Assembly (NCBI GenBank): GCA_015680685.1
Contig: MNCI01004505.1
Span: 365,303-429,302, forward strand
From: Gnetum montanum
Taxonomy: Eukaryota; Streptophyta; Gnetopsida; Gnetales; Gnetaceae
Length of the DNA: 64,000 bases
Direction of reading: 5' to 3'
In this document: piece after piece, positions 46,031 to 58,200 of the stretch
How the letters are laid out: every line of letters begins with the position of its first letter
Numbering within the stretch: position 1 is the first letter of the stretch
Translations under genes and position numbers: made by a program
Notes under the pieces: generated by a model
The model's input: the letters and a program-made list of their open reading frames with translations, nothing else
Told to the model about the DNA's origin: nothing
Databases searched by the model: none

Positions 46031-47450
46031 CCTTATGGTGTTTCTTGTGTGAGAAGATAGGGAAGAATGCTACTATAGCAATTTGTATCTGTGGGGGATT
46101 GATTTTTTATTACACCTGCAAAGAGGAGTTCAACATGGAAGTAATTAGAAATTGGGTATTCGTCCTCTTTGTTGTTCCATTGCAACCAAGATAAATGATC
46201 GGCAACAACATTCTCAGTGCCTTTACAATTGATCATTGTAAGATCGAACTCTTACAAGATCACAAGCCATCATATGATGCGAGGGCTCACCGTTGGTTTA
46301 TTCATAAGGAACCCAATTGCACTATGATTCGTATATACAAATATCTTATAGCCTAATACATAGTGCCTAAATTTTTTTAGTGCAAACACCATAGCCATTA
46401 ACTCTTTTTCTATTGTGGTGTAGTTGAGTTGTGCATTAGCAATACTTCAACTTGCACAATGAATGTAATAGGGACATTTTTGGTCATCTAACTGTGTAAG
46501 TACATCTCCTAAAGCAAAATTGGACACGTCAATCATTATATGGAATGGTCTAGACTAGTCAGGAGCTTGTAGAATGGGTGTTTCTACAAGCTTCTGTTTC
46601 AAGGTTTGAAAAGTTAGCTCACATTCCTTTTTCAAAGGGTACATACTTTTTTGTTAATTCTACCAACGGTTTTGCTATCTTCGAAAAGTTCTCAATGAAG
46701 CATCTATAATAGCCAGTATGTCCAAGGAATGATCGAATGTCCAAGGAATGATCAGATGTCTTTTATGGTTTCAGGTTGATGAGTGATTCCTTGGATGACT
46801 TTAATTTTTTCAGGATCTACCTCTATCCCTGTTTGTGAAAGTTTATGCCCTAATAAAATGCCCTCTTGGACCATTAAATGGCTTTTCTACCAATTGAGCC
46901 TTAGGTTGGTTTCAACACATCATTTTAGTACTTGCTCTAATCAGTCTAATGCTTGTTCAAATTCTGCTCCGTAGGTGGAGAAATCATCCATAAAAACCTC
47001 CACACCATTCCCTATTTGCTACTAAAATATACTGAGAACCAGACGTTGAAACGTTGCTAGATCATTGCACAATCCAAACGACATCTACCTATATGCAAAT
47101 GTTCCCCAAGGACTTGTGAATGTAGTCTTGGCTTGGTCTTCTGGTGCTATTTTAATTTGATTGTACCCACTGTAACCATCCAGAAAACTATAGTAGCAAT
47201 GCCTTACAATGGTATCTAAAACTTAGTCAACGAATGGCAATGGGAAATGGTCTTTAAATGTTGCCATGTTTAATAGCCTAAAGTCTATACACACCCTCCA
47301 TTTACCACCTTTTTTGGGTACAATGACTAATGGACCAACCCATTCATTATCAGCAATGGGGTAGATGAACCCGACGTTCAGAAGTTGTTCAATTTCTTCC
47401 TTAACTACTTGCTTAAGCTTTGGGTTCAATCATCTTTGTGATTGTTGTCG
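46031..47450 (-). pseudogene. Reverse transcriptase and RNase H remnant (element 1)
   Basis: The RT N-terminal part is open at 47429-47223: KEEIEQLLNVGFIYPIADNE, then WVGPLVIVPKKGGKWRVCID. The fingers/palm continue with stops, including the FMDDFSTYG equivalent near 46985. A 19-bp tandem duplication (about 46722-46757, CCAAGGAATGATC twice) shifts the frame in the connection. RNase H ends near 46236-46033 with NCKGTENVVADHLSWLQW. Confidence 0.88.
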
Positions 47451-47869
47451 AGGCTTCATAGAAGGGTCAGTGTAAATTCTATGTTGGCATATCCTAGGAT
47501 CTATTCCAGTTAATTCGGGATATGATCAAGCAAAGGCTTTTGACCATTTGTTTACCATATTTAGCAGTCTTTCTTTTTATTGAGGAGCGAGCTTAGCATT
47601 AATGATTACCAATTTTCCATTCTTGAGAAATGTATACTCCATACGGGTGGGCAACAGTTTTAACTCAAGGGGCTCTTACTTAAACTTGTTAGGGATTTCC
47701 AACTTCCCCTAGTTGATATTCTCGATGTCAGTACTTAGAAGTTGGTGATGGAGTTGCTCTAATGCATCTATGCTATCGATATAGGCACAAGTCAAGCCCT
47801 CAATTGGTTCCATGCATAAAGTTGAATTGCTCTCTTGGTCATCTATCAGCCACTGGGTGCCTTCCTATC

Positions 47870-48352
47870 TTGTGGCTGTTGCATATAGGCATCTTTGTAT
47901 GTCAGTTACTTGTGCACACTGGTTGCATGTAGGTAATGTTAAGCATTGTACAAACCAGCACTTCTGCACGTAGTTACACCCTGTGTCACTGTATGCGATG
48001 CATGGAACCTTCTTCTTCTCAATCTTCTCAAATGCATTTTATTTTGATATCTCTAGGGAAAGATCACGTATTCCTAGGCACGCATCAATCGTACTCAGCC
48101 ATGCTCTTCCCATTATGATTGGGAAGTCCCCCTTATAGTTGTTGACTTGGATCACTAGGAAATTGGTTGGATATGGCCACCCACAAACAGTGGTGACAAT
48201 GTCTTCCACTAGTCCCAATGGAACAGTGATGGACTGGTCAACCAACTCTAAAAGAATGTTACTCTTTTTTAGCGGAGGCAGGTTCCAAGCTTTGTACATT
48301 TCCTAAGAGATTAAGTTAACACTAGAACTTGAATCCAAAAGAGCTTTGCAAG
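47870..48352 (-). pseudogene. Protease and cysteine linker (element 1)
   Basis: The protease active-site region reads ALLDSSSSVNLIS (about 48345-48303); the usual D-[ST]-G becomes D-S-S. It is followed by NILLELVDQSITVPLGLVED and GDFPIIMGRAWLSTIDACLG (within 48299-48039). The cysteine motif at 48002-47889 (PCIAYSDTGC, TCNQC, RCLYA) has spacing C-x7-C-x16-C-x2-C-x8-C. EGTQWL and a CMEPIEGL segment then lead to RT. A stop separates the protease from the motif. Confidence 0.75.
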
Positions 48353-49880
48353 GCTCATTTCTAGTGATTTGCAAATATATAAGAGGACTTCCAAGATCAG
48401 AGAATTTCCTAGGAAGATGGCTATCTTTAATCCAATTAGTGATAGTGTGGGTTAACATAATAGTGTGCATTGAGTATGGTTTTTGGTTTGAAGGAAGCTC
48501 CAAAGATTCTAATGATGGCGAGGCATTTGGACAATTGGTTTCTTTTGGTTGTAAGGACTTGGTTGGACTGTTGGTTCTAAAGAAAGGTCTCTTCTTTGAT
48601 TGATTGTCCAAACCAATAGTAGGTTGAGGATTGACAGACCTTGTAGCGTTACATTGCTACGGCTGGGCAGGAAGCTTGCCCTGCATAGTTGGAGTAGGTG
48701 GTAATGGAGCTGAGGGTGGAAGAGATGCAGACAAATGAGAAGGACAGATACCAACTTTCTGCTTCCTTGATCAGTGTTCGTGGAAACAACTTTAGCTTTT
48801 GCCACTCATTTTCTATATTTTGCAAGGCACATGCATCATGGAATGCTTGTAGATGGTTTTGAGGATCAACATTGTATCCCCCTTCAAATCGTGGGATGTT
48901 ATTCATGTCTAGTCTTTTGATCCTACTGTCTTTCTAGTGCCTTGTTGGGATCCTAACGGCCTCTGTTATATCTAACATACTTCGGGTGGTGAGTAGGGGT
49001 TCATCATGATAATGTTGTCTATGGCATCTATGATGCTTATGTTGATCCCTACNAATGTTGTCTATGGCATCTATGATGCTTATGTTGATCCCTACTCTCC
49101 CTTCTTTCATGATGTGTTTCTCTAGAATGTCATTGCCCCCTTTATTTACTATCTTGTCAATGATTTCTATCTTGCCTACCCTTATCATCATGGTCTCATC
49201 CTTTGCAATTGCATTTAGATCTTGAAGGAGAGGGGGAAGGATGAAGAAGGTGAAGAGGAAGGAGGACTGGCACCGTGACAGCACCTATCATCTTCTCTTT
49301 GGTGATCGTGGCCTCGATCGTGGTTACAATCTAAATGTTTGTCATTATCATGCATTCATGTTCCTTTTTTGAGCCCTTTGTGTCCGTTTGTATCAAAAAC
49401 TAGGTTATGAATAGTTGAATGAAGATTCTGATACCCAACTCCTTGACCGAAGTCAACAAGAGGAACATCGTTTTGTGGAAATCCTTTCAAGATAGGTTCA
49501 CCACCCTCATTTTCACTTAGGACATACGGGACATCCTGAGACCACTTCTCGTTCATAGATTTGTAATGTCTCTCCTATTGTAGGTCCCTCTGACATTGTG
49601 CCTCCATGGGTCGATAATCTCTAGAATCTTGTTCATGCACAACATACTCCAATTGTAAGTCTTGCATACCAATTCGTGTGAGAGCATGAAGAAGCATGCT
49701 TGGGATTGAGCGATTGAGATATAACACTATGTTACCTTCTAAATCACGCCATCGCAGCTGTTCATCTTGGTGGAGGATAAAGGTAAAATCTGGTACATAC
49801 TGATCAGGATGAGCGTATACCATGCAAAACTATTGGGGCATTGGCAGATCATCATGTGCACCCCACCTCCGATTGTTCAT
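48353..49880 (-). pseudogene. Gag remnant with internal deletion (element 1)
   Basis: The start at 49880 (MNNRRWGAHDDLPMPQ) is followed by MVYAHPDQYVPDFTFILHQ and LRWRDLEGNIVLYLNRSIPS (49823-49575). The capsid-like segment is at 48906-48750: NIPRFEGGYNVDPQNHLQAF, then KLFPRTLIKEAESWYLS. At about 48740 this jumps to the Pro-rich end (LHYHLL region, MQGKLPAQP equivalent). The part that in element 2 carries the Cys/His cluster is therefore deleted. A single N at 49053 with a 42-bp duplication breaks the frame and may be an assembly artefact. Confidence 0.75.
49011..49095. other. 42-bp direct duplication around a single N
   Basis: 49011-49052 and 49054-49095 are identical and separated by one N at 49053. 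Confidence 0.95.
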
Positions 49881-49973
49881 GGTGTCAAACCTAGTGTAAG
49901 ATGGTTGACCTTAAGGGTTCGTTCCAATGATGGAAATATTTCCTAAGTTCTAATCAGCACACAAACAACAAAA

Positions 49974-49991
49974 TCCTCAATAGCGGTGCCA
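49974..49991 (-). promoter_or_regulatory. Primer binding site of element 1
   Basis: Minus strand TGGCACCGCTATTGAGGA, one base inside the 5' LTR. It matches the tRNA-Asp complement at 12 of 18 positions, and all six differences are transitions. It shares four of the altered positions with element 2. Confidence 0.65.
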
Positions 49992-49992
49992 A

Positions 49993-50828
49993 TGATGAGA
50001 AGCGAGGTACCCCTACACCCAGCCATACGAATACAAGCGTTCATGCGTGATCTGGTCAAACTCCGAGGATTAAGTGCTTATGCACCTACACAGAATAATG
50101 ATGAGTTATGAAATCGTTGTCTTCCCAAGCTTACTTGTAAGGCTCAATTGTATGGTTAAGTAAACTCGAGGTATGTGATTTTTATTATTTTATGTTTTAT
50201 TTTCTTGATGCTTAAAAGAGAGAAATGAGGTAATTTAATAACTAATTTGACTTAACTAGTTAACTATTCCCTAACTAGTCCTAACACTAGCATCTATTCC
50301 CACTCTCCAGAGACATCTTGAACCAATGCAACACTACTGGGATTACCAAACGCTAATCATTACTGGGTTACCAAGTGTTCCACATATGTTTGAAGTGGTC
50401 ATGCTGAGTGTGCTAATTCATTGATAATTGACAATTAATAATTCTATGAAATAACATTAAGTAACTATTGAAAGTATCAAATAACAGTAAATAACATTAA
50501 ATGCAATAATTATGCTATTCTGAATGTTGCAAGGTTTATACAAAGTTCGTCTTTATTTCTAGACATAAGATGTGCTCAAGTACACAACACTCAAATAAAA
50601 ATCCATTCACTTTATGACTCCTACTGCAGGCACTCAGAAATAATTCTAACTTTAGAAGGGAAAAACTACAAGAGTTCAGCTAAGGGACTAAAAACTAATG
50701 CCAAACCAAGTGTCCCTGTCTCTTATTTATAGGCAACGAGATAGGTTCCGACATCACATATCCGATATCGCTTCAACATCTTCGATATTGCGTATCCGAT
50801 ATCGAGGGTTCGATATCGGGACTCATCA
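49993..50828 (-). repeat. 5' LTR of element 1
   Basis: 836 bp. The TATA box CTATAAATAAG is on the minus strand at 50732-50722. The U3 array at 50738-50821 includes CCGATATCGCTTC, CGATATTGCG and ATCCGATATCGAGG words. Confidence 0.95.
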
Positions 50829-50833
50829 ATCCA

Positions 50834-51043
50834 TAACAGGAGCATATTTTCTCCAAGCATATCCTTCTCATTATGCAATCATAGCAATCTAACCAAAATT
50901 GTTATAGAATACATAAAATTTAGCAAAATGACAACTTTGATAATTTTTAATACCATAAATGAACAACTCTTCAACTTTGTTTTTGCAAGATTCTCTTGGC
51001 CAAATTATAGGTATATATATTAAATATATAACTAAGCTAATTT
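50834..51043. other. Intergenic, right flank of element 1
   Basis: Nothing recognised; the minisatellite of the left flank does not continue far. Confidence 0.5.
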
Positions 51044-51191
51044 CCAAACCATATAAAAAGATTATCACCTAAAAGCTTAATGCTCATCTTGCCAAGGTAG
51101 ATGAGTAAAAATCTAACCTCTTTTGAGTAGCTATGCTTAGGCTTTAACCTATGTCTTATGACTTGAGAAATAAGCACCTTAACATCACTCC
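51044..51191 (-). repeat. SINE-like copy, family A
   Basis: Minus-strand head AAGGTGCTTATTTCTCAAGT and GGTTAAAGCCTAAGC (B-box-like), tail GGCAAGATGAGCATTAAGC. Same order as 41176-41333. Confidence 0.6.
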
Positions 51192-51208
51192 ACATGATGG
51201 TCCCTAAT

Positions 51209-51377
51209 CTCTAAACTATATAAAGGGTCATCATCTAGAGGCTCAATACTCATCTTGCCAAGGTAGGGTCCCAGGAGGGCAATGAATGAGTGAAAGCCTA
51301 ACCTCTTTCAAGTGGATGTGCCCAAGTATAAACCCAACTCTTATGACTTGAAAAACAAGCACCTTATTATCACTCCA
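51209..51377 (-). repeat. SINE-like copy, family A, tandem neighbour
   Basis: The second of two adjacent copies in the same orientation. It has an extra GTCCCAGGAGGGCAATGAAT segment not seen in the first. Confidence 0.6.
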
Positions 51378-51774
51378 AACCATATGATTTTTGAAAAAGA
51401 AAACATTTAAATGACACTAACAATGATGAAGAAATACTCAATAGTCACTATATCTAAAATGAGATAAAGATATTATTATTAAATGAGTAAAAAAGATGAT
51501 AAATAAAAGACAAAAATGGATGAAAATGTAAAGAATATATAAGAATAACATTTACTATTAATAACATTGAAATACAGTGTTTCAAATGTTATAAATTAGT
51601 TTAAACATCTTACAATTTTTTTATATAAAAGAACACAAGAAATGATTAAAAATCTTTGAAAGTAGCATATGTCAATGACCAAACTTTTGAAAGCATTCGT
51701 AAGACCTTTTCAATTTTCATTTTTTTATATTAACGTTTGAGCTTTTCTTCTTCTTATTCTTTTTTTAAGGAAAC
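51378..51774. other. Intergenic, no gene
   Basis: AT-rich; nothing recognised. Confidence 0.5.
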
Positions 51775-51925
51775 TATGGGATGTTGGAACCTGAAATAAT
51801 TGAAACATAGGTATATCCTAATATTTATAGAAGTTTATAACTCAATGCTACTAAGTAGAATCAAACTTGTGACCTTAGGTTACTAGGCCAAGACTTGCAC
51901 CATTGAGCTAACATCTCATTGCTTT
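51775..51925 (-). repeat. SINE-like copy, family B, best-preserved tRNA head
   Basis: On the minus strand GATGTTAGCTCAATGGTGCA (A-box-like) and GGTCACAAGTTTGATTCTAC (B-box-like) are spaced as in tRNA genes. The tail GGATATACCTATGTTTCAAT follows. Confidence 0.65.
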
Positions 51926-52676
51926 TTTAAGGAACCTAAGATTATTCTTTCTTCTTCTTGAAAGTTTGGACATTTATTTAGTAGGTATATGGGGGGTGGT
52001 GGGGAGGGAGGGAGGGAGAATGTTGAACCTCAAAAAATAAATAACAATAACAAAAAAAATTTTCAATGTACATTATATCATTGAAGAGAGAGTCTATAGA
52101 AAAAACTTAATGATTTTGGGGATGTCTTTTTAGGTTTTCTTTCTTACAACTAATCTTGAAAAACCTTCACTCTAGAGTTGAAAAATGATTAGACCTTACC
52201 CTTATTCAAAAGTGCCCTCATGGGTTTTCACTTCTTATTATAGGGTTTCTTGTAAAGAGAATGAGAAAACTCTTTCTAAAGATAATAGAATATATCAATA
52301 AATAATAGCAAAAAGCTAAAAGCTTCCCATACTTGAGCCTCCAAACAAAAAGAAATTAATATTGTTAAAAACAAATTATTTATTTAGCTTTCATCAAGAG
52401 CTTTTTTACTTGAAGTTGCACCTAAAAAGCAACATCTTTGAGAATTTGATATTTGACTCTTAAAGAGGTCATAGTTATGCTCTTACTGCTGGAAAATAAC
52501 AATACACCAAAGCTTCTAAATAGAGTAGAGAATAAGTGGTCAAAGACAATTCCAAATGCAAAGAAAGGAAGTAGACAAAGTAGGCTGATCATTAAGAATG
52601 ACTTCATTGATGCTTGGTTGAAAGTTGTTACAAATACCAGATGTCCATTTCCAAGCAGGTTAAGCAACAAGACACT

Positions 52677-52677
<1 letters not shown>
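51926..52677. other. Intergenic, no gene
   Basis: No supported coding sequence. A G-rich microsatellite (GGGAGGGAGGGAG) lies near 51998-52017. Confidence 0.5.
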
Positions 52678-52716
<39 letters not shown>

Positions 52717-52773
52717 AAAAAAAAAAAAAAAAAAAAACAAAACAAAACAAAAACCAAAACCAAAACAAAAAAC
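52678..52773. repeat. A-rich low-complexity tract
   Basis: Long A runs with interspersed CC, then CAAAACAAAAC repeats. The poly-Lys and poly-Phe frames over it are artefacts. Confidence 0.95.
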
Positions 52774-53154
52774 ATGAGAAAATGAGTCTTCACTTCTACA
52801 AAGAGGACACTAAGAGAAACATTTTTCATATGTTTAAGATGAGTGCCAACAATGAGTACATCCTCCTAACCTACCTCCCCCTAACATTAGCAACTACTAG
52901 TTAGAGGTGAGAACGAATGGAAGAGCGAGCTATAAATCTAAATAGGATTGACATTGATCAAAGTCAAGAGTTTGAAGGGGATTCCCATGTAGATCTTATC
53001 ATAAGCATTTAAACAAGGGGGCTAAATAGTAACTCACTAAGAAAGTTCGATTGCCTTATACAATAGGAAGACTTTGATGAATAAGACACCATAAAAAAGT
53101 ATAAATTTTAGGGAGAGGATTTGACTATGGAGAGGAAGGAGGGATCATAATTTG
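52774..53154. other. Intergenic, no gene
   Basis: Nothing recognised. Confidence 0.5.
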
Positions 53155-53455
53155 AAATAATTTGACTATAGGTACACCCCAATACATATACGTAGCAAGA
53201 AAGTTAATACGTAGAGGGGGAGGGGGAGGAGGGGTTAAGACTCAAAATAATTTGGTGTTGGAATCCAAAATAAGGGAAACATAAGTACACCCCAAGATTT
53301 ATAGAAGTTTATAACTTAGTGTTACTAAGTAGAATTGAACTTGTGACCACATATAACTAATTGGATACATTACAAGAATTTGAAAGTAATACATTGATAC
53401 TTAAGTGTGACTTGAATTGGTAACCTTTTACCTTCCAAGATAATGAACTAAGCCT
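53155..53455 (-). repeat. SINE-like family B: tail fragment plus longer copy
   Basis: A tail fragment (53155-53215, ACTATAGGTACACCCCAATA) is followed by a longer copy (53255-53455). The longer copy contains GAAACATAAGTACACCCCAA and, towards its head, TGACTTGAATTGGTAACC. Confidence 0.55.
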
Positions 53456-53826
53456 TAGAATTCTTATTTTTATATCATAGATTTAATGCTTGCCACGTTC
53501 CATTGCACTTAAAATGATTATTTCTTTTAATAATGAATTATTTATAGCATAAAGTGCCATGAATTTTCCGATATATATAGAATCAAATAGCAAGGATTGT
53601 GATTTTTCAACAAGAATAGTTGGTTGGGTAGAATTTTGCTATCGAAGCTTGTAACTTGCATTACACAAATCCGAAGATTGGGCCCACTAAAGATGCAAAA
53701 CATCATGAAACAAATAATGGACAGATCTCGAGCGGGAAAAGACTAAGAGGCAACCTGTTTTCATACAATGATTTTGTATTGGAGATTCCCTGTAATCCTT
53801 CCATGAAACGAAACAACGACGTTTTA
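53440..53826 (+). repeat. Dispersed repeat, CpG-preserved copy of 25765-26193
   Basis: Collinear with 25765-26193. CpG-containing words retained here (TCTCGAGCGGG, CCGAAGATTGGG, ACGACGTTTT) read TG or CA in the other copy. It lies about 1.4 kb upstream of the host gene's start codon. Confidence 0.8.
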
Positions 53827-54600
53827 ACATCATTCGAAGGAAGAAGATGAGCAGCACGAATGTGAACCCGGTGCAGTGATTTTCCAAAGGCATTTGGCTT
53901 CTTTTGCATTTGAAATTCATACCTACCCTCGCTCTCTCCCTCAAAATGGAAAGAATATACGAATGAATACGATGACGACGTCAAGGGTGCCATGCCATTT
54001 GCGATTGCCAGCCCAGGCCAGGATAAAAGCGAAAAGCACGAGAAGGAAAAAGCCATCACACGCCTGAAATTCCAGGCCTCCTCATCAAATAAAGTTGTAA
54101 ACCTTTTTCACACAACTGACATGTTCCAGATTTCACGGCTCAGCTGTTTGTATCTCTCTCTGTCTCTCGTTTTTTCTAACTCTTAAATCACAAGTATCTT
54201 TCTTTTTTTCGTGCTTCTCGCAATTCTTTTTCCTAAACAACGCAGCCGCCAATTGCTTCTTCATGTTCTTTCTCCGTAACCTCGCGAAAAGGAATTAAAA
54301 ACACAAGGAACGCCGCGTTCGTTCGTTCGTTCAGTTCTCATTGAAAATGACGGGATCTGAAAATAAAATATTAATATATATATATTTTAAATTTACGGCA
54401 ATGAAAGACAAACACGCAACTTCTAGTTCACGATAACGAATGGACTTCCATTAAAACCCTTGCCTTATACCCTAGCAGTGGCATCCATCCATCCATTCCT
54501 TTGAATCTTTTGTTTTTTTTCCCGTCTTTGACGTTTTCCATTTTCTGCAAAAGAAAATCTATCCGTCGATTCCGTTGTGCTCAGGTTTTGATTTTTTAGC
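53827..54600 (+). promoter_or_regulatory. Probable promoter and 5' leader region of the host gene
   Basis: GC-richer, CpG-containing sequence with an AT-rich block TTAATATATATATATTTTA at about 54371-54389. A CGTTCGTTCGTTC microsatellite is at about 54317-54332, and a pyrimidine-rich leader follows. No single TATA site can be chosen with confidence. Confidence 0.45.
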
Positions 54601-54653
54601 AAAGTCCGGTTCCACATTATGCTCTTGAACGGCGCAGGAAGCTTCGTGCTACA

Positions 54654-55137
54654 AGTAAGCGCAGAACTCTTTTGCTTGATCTGATGTTTATTTCATTTTC
54701 GCCGTTTGTTTTCTTTCCTTGATTAATTGATTTTCAATTTGGTCTGGTTCGCGTTGCTGTGGTTGTGTTTCCGAACAACGAATGAAAAAATTTCGTCTTG
54801 GCTGTTGTTTGCATCCCGTCCTGCCTGCATTGATTCCCTCGATATTTCGACCTTTGCTTTTTGCGACATCTTCTCTCCACATCACAGAGACGAATATACG
54901 GAAAATGATAATTATCGCAACGCATTCCGGCCCTGCGTGCTTTCAGCTGGCATTGGTTCCGCCTTTTGCCCTCTTTCATCATATTCCTTGATTCCGTGTT
55001 GCCCTCCATCGCTTTCGCTAGATCTCCCATCGGTTTTTATTGCGCCTATTTATAGTGCGAAGCTCTACCGTTTCAGCACATTGGAAGCCTCAATTCAATT
55101 CACTGCCTGTCCAAAGCCGTCGTGGTATATATTTCAG
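54654..55137 (+). other. Candidate 5'-leader intron of the host gene
   Basis: A donor-like CAA/GTAAGC at 54654 and acceptors TTTCAG at 55137 or 55169 lie upstream of the ATG. The 182-codon ORF across this region is probably chance. Confidence 0.4.
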
Positions 55138-55203
55138 GTTCGAGTCAGGACGGCCGCCCCGGATTTCAGGTTTGCCACTGGAAATTTCATCTGCAAAGTC
55201 AAC

Positions 55204-58200
55204 ATGAGCAGCAGCAGTTCTGCCGGTGACTATTGTTATTTTTTGTTTTCAATTTTCTTTTTCCTTTTGTTTTAGAAAGTTTATGTTTTGAAAATTTAAG
55301 ATTATGAACATCTCTGTGGGTGTTGACGTCCGTTTCGACGCAGAGATCGGCAAGGCTTTTGTCAATTCTCGTCAATTCGTGCCAATGAGATGGTGTTACG
55401 CTCTCTGTTACCGGTATTTCGGTTGCTTGGATGATTGGGTATTGTAGGAAAATTGAGGTCTACGCATATCTCCAACTAAAACGTTGGCAAGGTTTATTAG
55501 ATTTTTAGAACTATTTTTTTTCTAATTTCCATTCATATGAATGATCGAACTTTGTTCTTGAACTCTCACACACAGACGAAAATTGAATTAAATTTCACAT
55601 TCAAACTGATCACAAAAGTCAACTGCCCCTTCTTGTTTATCCGATGAAGATTATCGCTAACCATGGTCACGTTTCTTGATTAATGATGGACTGTAATGTT
55701 TTTCTAATGGTCTTTTTACATTTCCGGATATAGAGATAGTGCTTTGTGCTCTGCTGCACTTAGTTGACTTTGAGGCTTTTGATTTTCCAAGTGGCCTTTG
55801 AATTTCTTCGTCTTGTGTACATATGAATAGGACGTCAACATGTTCAGTTCTTTGTATATAATCTTAGCAGTTGTGTGTGCGTACTTGAAAATATCCTTGG
55901 CCTTTCTTCGTTGAACCATTTCAATCAGTAGAAATTGCCTATCAGTGAAGCTTGATGCATATGAAGTTTTCAATGGCAGAATTTGCCTATCAATGTCTTG
56001 TTTTGAGTTTCTTTGTTATGATGCTGCAGGAGGTCGTGCTCAGAGGCAGACATATGATTTTGGCAGAACACATGTAGTGAAGCCAAAAGGGAAGCATCAG
56101 GCAACGATTGTTTGGCTTCATGGCCTTGGGGACAATGGTTCCAGGTCATTTTCCTTCTCATTTTTGCATTTGCTTTTACAAGTTAGAGCTTCCTGCTATT
56201 TTAAAAGTAAAACCCAGTTAGCTACACATGCAGGTTATTTTGCGGAAATACTGCTATATTCTGCCAAATGATGGCGTTTTAATGAAATCAAATCTTTGTT
56301 AAATCAAAATCAATTTTTTTGATTCAAAATAAAATGCTTGTCAAATAGTCTCTTTCTTTATTTACTTAATTGACTACATATTTTTGTTTTTGTTTCGCAG
56401 CTGGTCTCAACTGTTGGAGACCCTTCCTCTTCCGAATGTAAGAATTTGATTTTTTAAGTATTGAATATATTTATACGGCTTTTAGCATTCCAGTTACACA
56501 TTTACTTCAGCTGTTAAGGTTGTGTGATCCGCATCAGCGTTAGATTGAAACTCTTATTCCATTTTTATCTGGTTATTGTAGATAAAATGGATATGCCCAA
56601 CAGCTCCATCTCGGCCTATCAGTCTATTTGGTGGATTCCCTTCAAATGCATGTAAGAGATTTTTATTTATGAAATGTTCTTTTATTTCTATACTGTACTA
56701 ATAACAGTCGTCTATCAATGGGTTATGCTTTTCTGTATTGCATGTTGATTCAGTGTTGCAGAAATTAATAACCATGATGAACAACATACAGTTTAACAGG
56801 CATCCTTTTGTATTCTTGTCAGGGTTTGATGTCAATGACCTTTCTGAATCGGCCCCTAGCGACTTAGAAGGGTTGGATTCTGCAGCAGCACATGTAGCCA
56901 ATCTTTTATCAACTGAACCTGCTGAAAGTATTATTTCTCACTTTTCTTTAATATTTTATTTTGCAACTATCTTTAAGACTAGCCAACTCAATGTAGTTGG
57001 GATAATGCTAAGATGATGATGAACTCTTTTTAAGACTACCTGAAATTCATCAGCGTTGGAAATTGTTGGCCATGTGGCCAAATTTTTATCATTTCAGTCC
57101 ACTGAAAGTAGCAGGTTTCAGTTTTCTTTGTTAAATTTGTTCTGCCCCTCTATTTAAGACTGGCAATTTATCATTATTGGAAATTATTGGCCGTCACTGC
57201 CTCTTCAGCATGATCAATTCTTCGTTTAGATTCAGTTCCGCATTTGGGTTTTCTAATCACCATTCTATTACTCACTGGTTTATTTTTTTCGCTATCACAC
57301 TGTAAGTTCAGTCAAACTAGGAGTTGGAGGCTTTAGCATGGGGGCTGCAACAGCATTGTATTCGGCATCATGTTTTGCCCATGGGAGGTACAGCAATGGA
57401 GACCGTTATCCAGTGAATATCAGTGCAGTGGTTGGTTTAAGTGGTTGGCTTCCTTCTGCCAGGTTGGTCTGTTCATGAGGTGACCTGATCTTTAAAAAAT
57501 TAAGATACTATAAATATAAGAGGTTTCAACATCAATTGCTTCATTTTTTTTACAGGGAGTTGGAAAACAAGTTGCGACAGTCCCAAGATTCCATGAGACG
57601 TGCACAAACATTGCCTGTTTTAACTTGCCATGGCACAGGTGAGTTCGAAATAATAGCGCATGTTAATTTGTATCATTGCTTTGTTAAGGAATTGTCCTTT
57701 TTGGTCATCAAAGAAACCATATGTCTCTGTTTCACGACTTGTTTTATATTTTGCCATTGCCGTAGTTGCTCAAGCACCCTTCAGTTGAATCACTTACTCA
57801 AACTTTAATGTCAGCCTTTATCTTGAACCAAAATTTTTCATTCAATCTCAATGTAGTAAAAAATATTTAACTCACGGGAAGCACATTGTTTTCAACATGT
57901 CACTATTTTTAGGTGGTTTTATTGTTTGTGTCAGATGCTATTCAAAATTAAAGTTGAAAAATTAATGCAAACAAACAAACAGTTGAAGGATAAAAGCCTT
58001 TTTAGCAACAGTAATTGTCTTCTTATCATTTGCATCGTGGTAAGTCCATAAGACTGTGAATCTTCATTTTTGTGGTTTATTGGCGCCAACAGAAGCCCAT
58101 AGTGAATGACCATGTAACCAATATAGATAGACAACATCAGTGCCTTTCTATCATTGCATTGGGTCTTGCATAAGCTCCTACAAGGAATGCAGTTGTCATC

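Larger units (their letters stand above)
42009..50828 (-). mobile_element. Element 1: 8.8-kb Athila-like LTR retrotransposon without env-position ORF
   Basis: The LTRs 42009-42845 and 49993-50828 both run TGATGAG..CTCATCA and are flanked by the perfect duplication ATCCA (42004-42008 and 50829-50833). PBS, gag, PR, RT, RNaseH, INT and PPT are present in minus-strand order. The LTRs differ by only a few percent by eye, far less than in element 2, so this is the youngest complete insertion. Gag has a deletion, integrase has lost one catalytic residue, and the region between INT and the 3' LTR has no env-position ORF. Confidence 0.95.

Noticed and set aside
52422-52829. ORFs over the A-rich tract on both strands
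   Set aside because: They consist of poly-Lys or poly-Phe from low-complexity DNA.
53703-54059. 118-codon minus-strand ORF in the promoter region
   Set aside because: It covers a dispersed repeat and its right flank; there is no homology, and other frames are equally open.
54727-55275. 182-codon plus-strand ORF upstream of the thioesterase
   Set aside because: It overlaps the likely leader intron and reads through the first coding exon into intron 1. Its composition is not protein-like and it has no recognisable domain.
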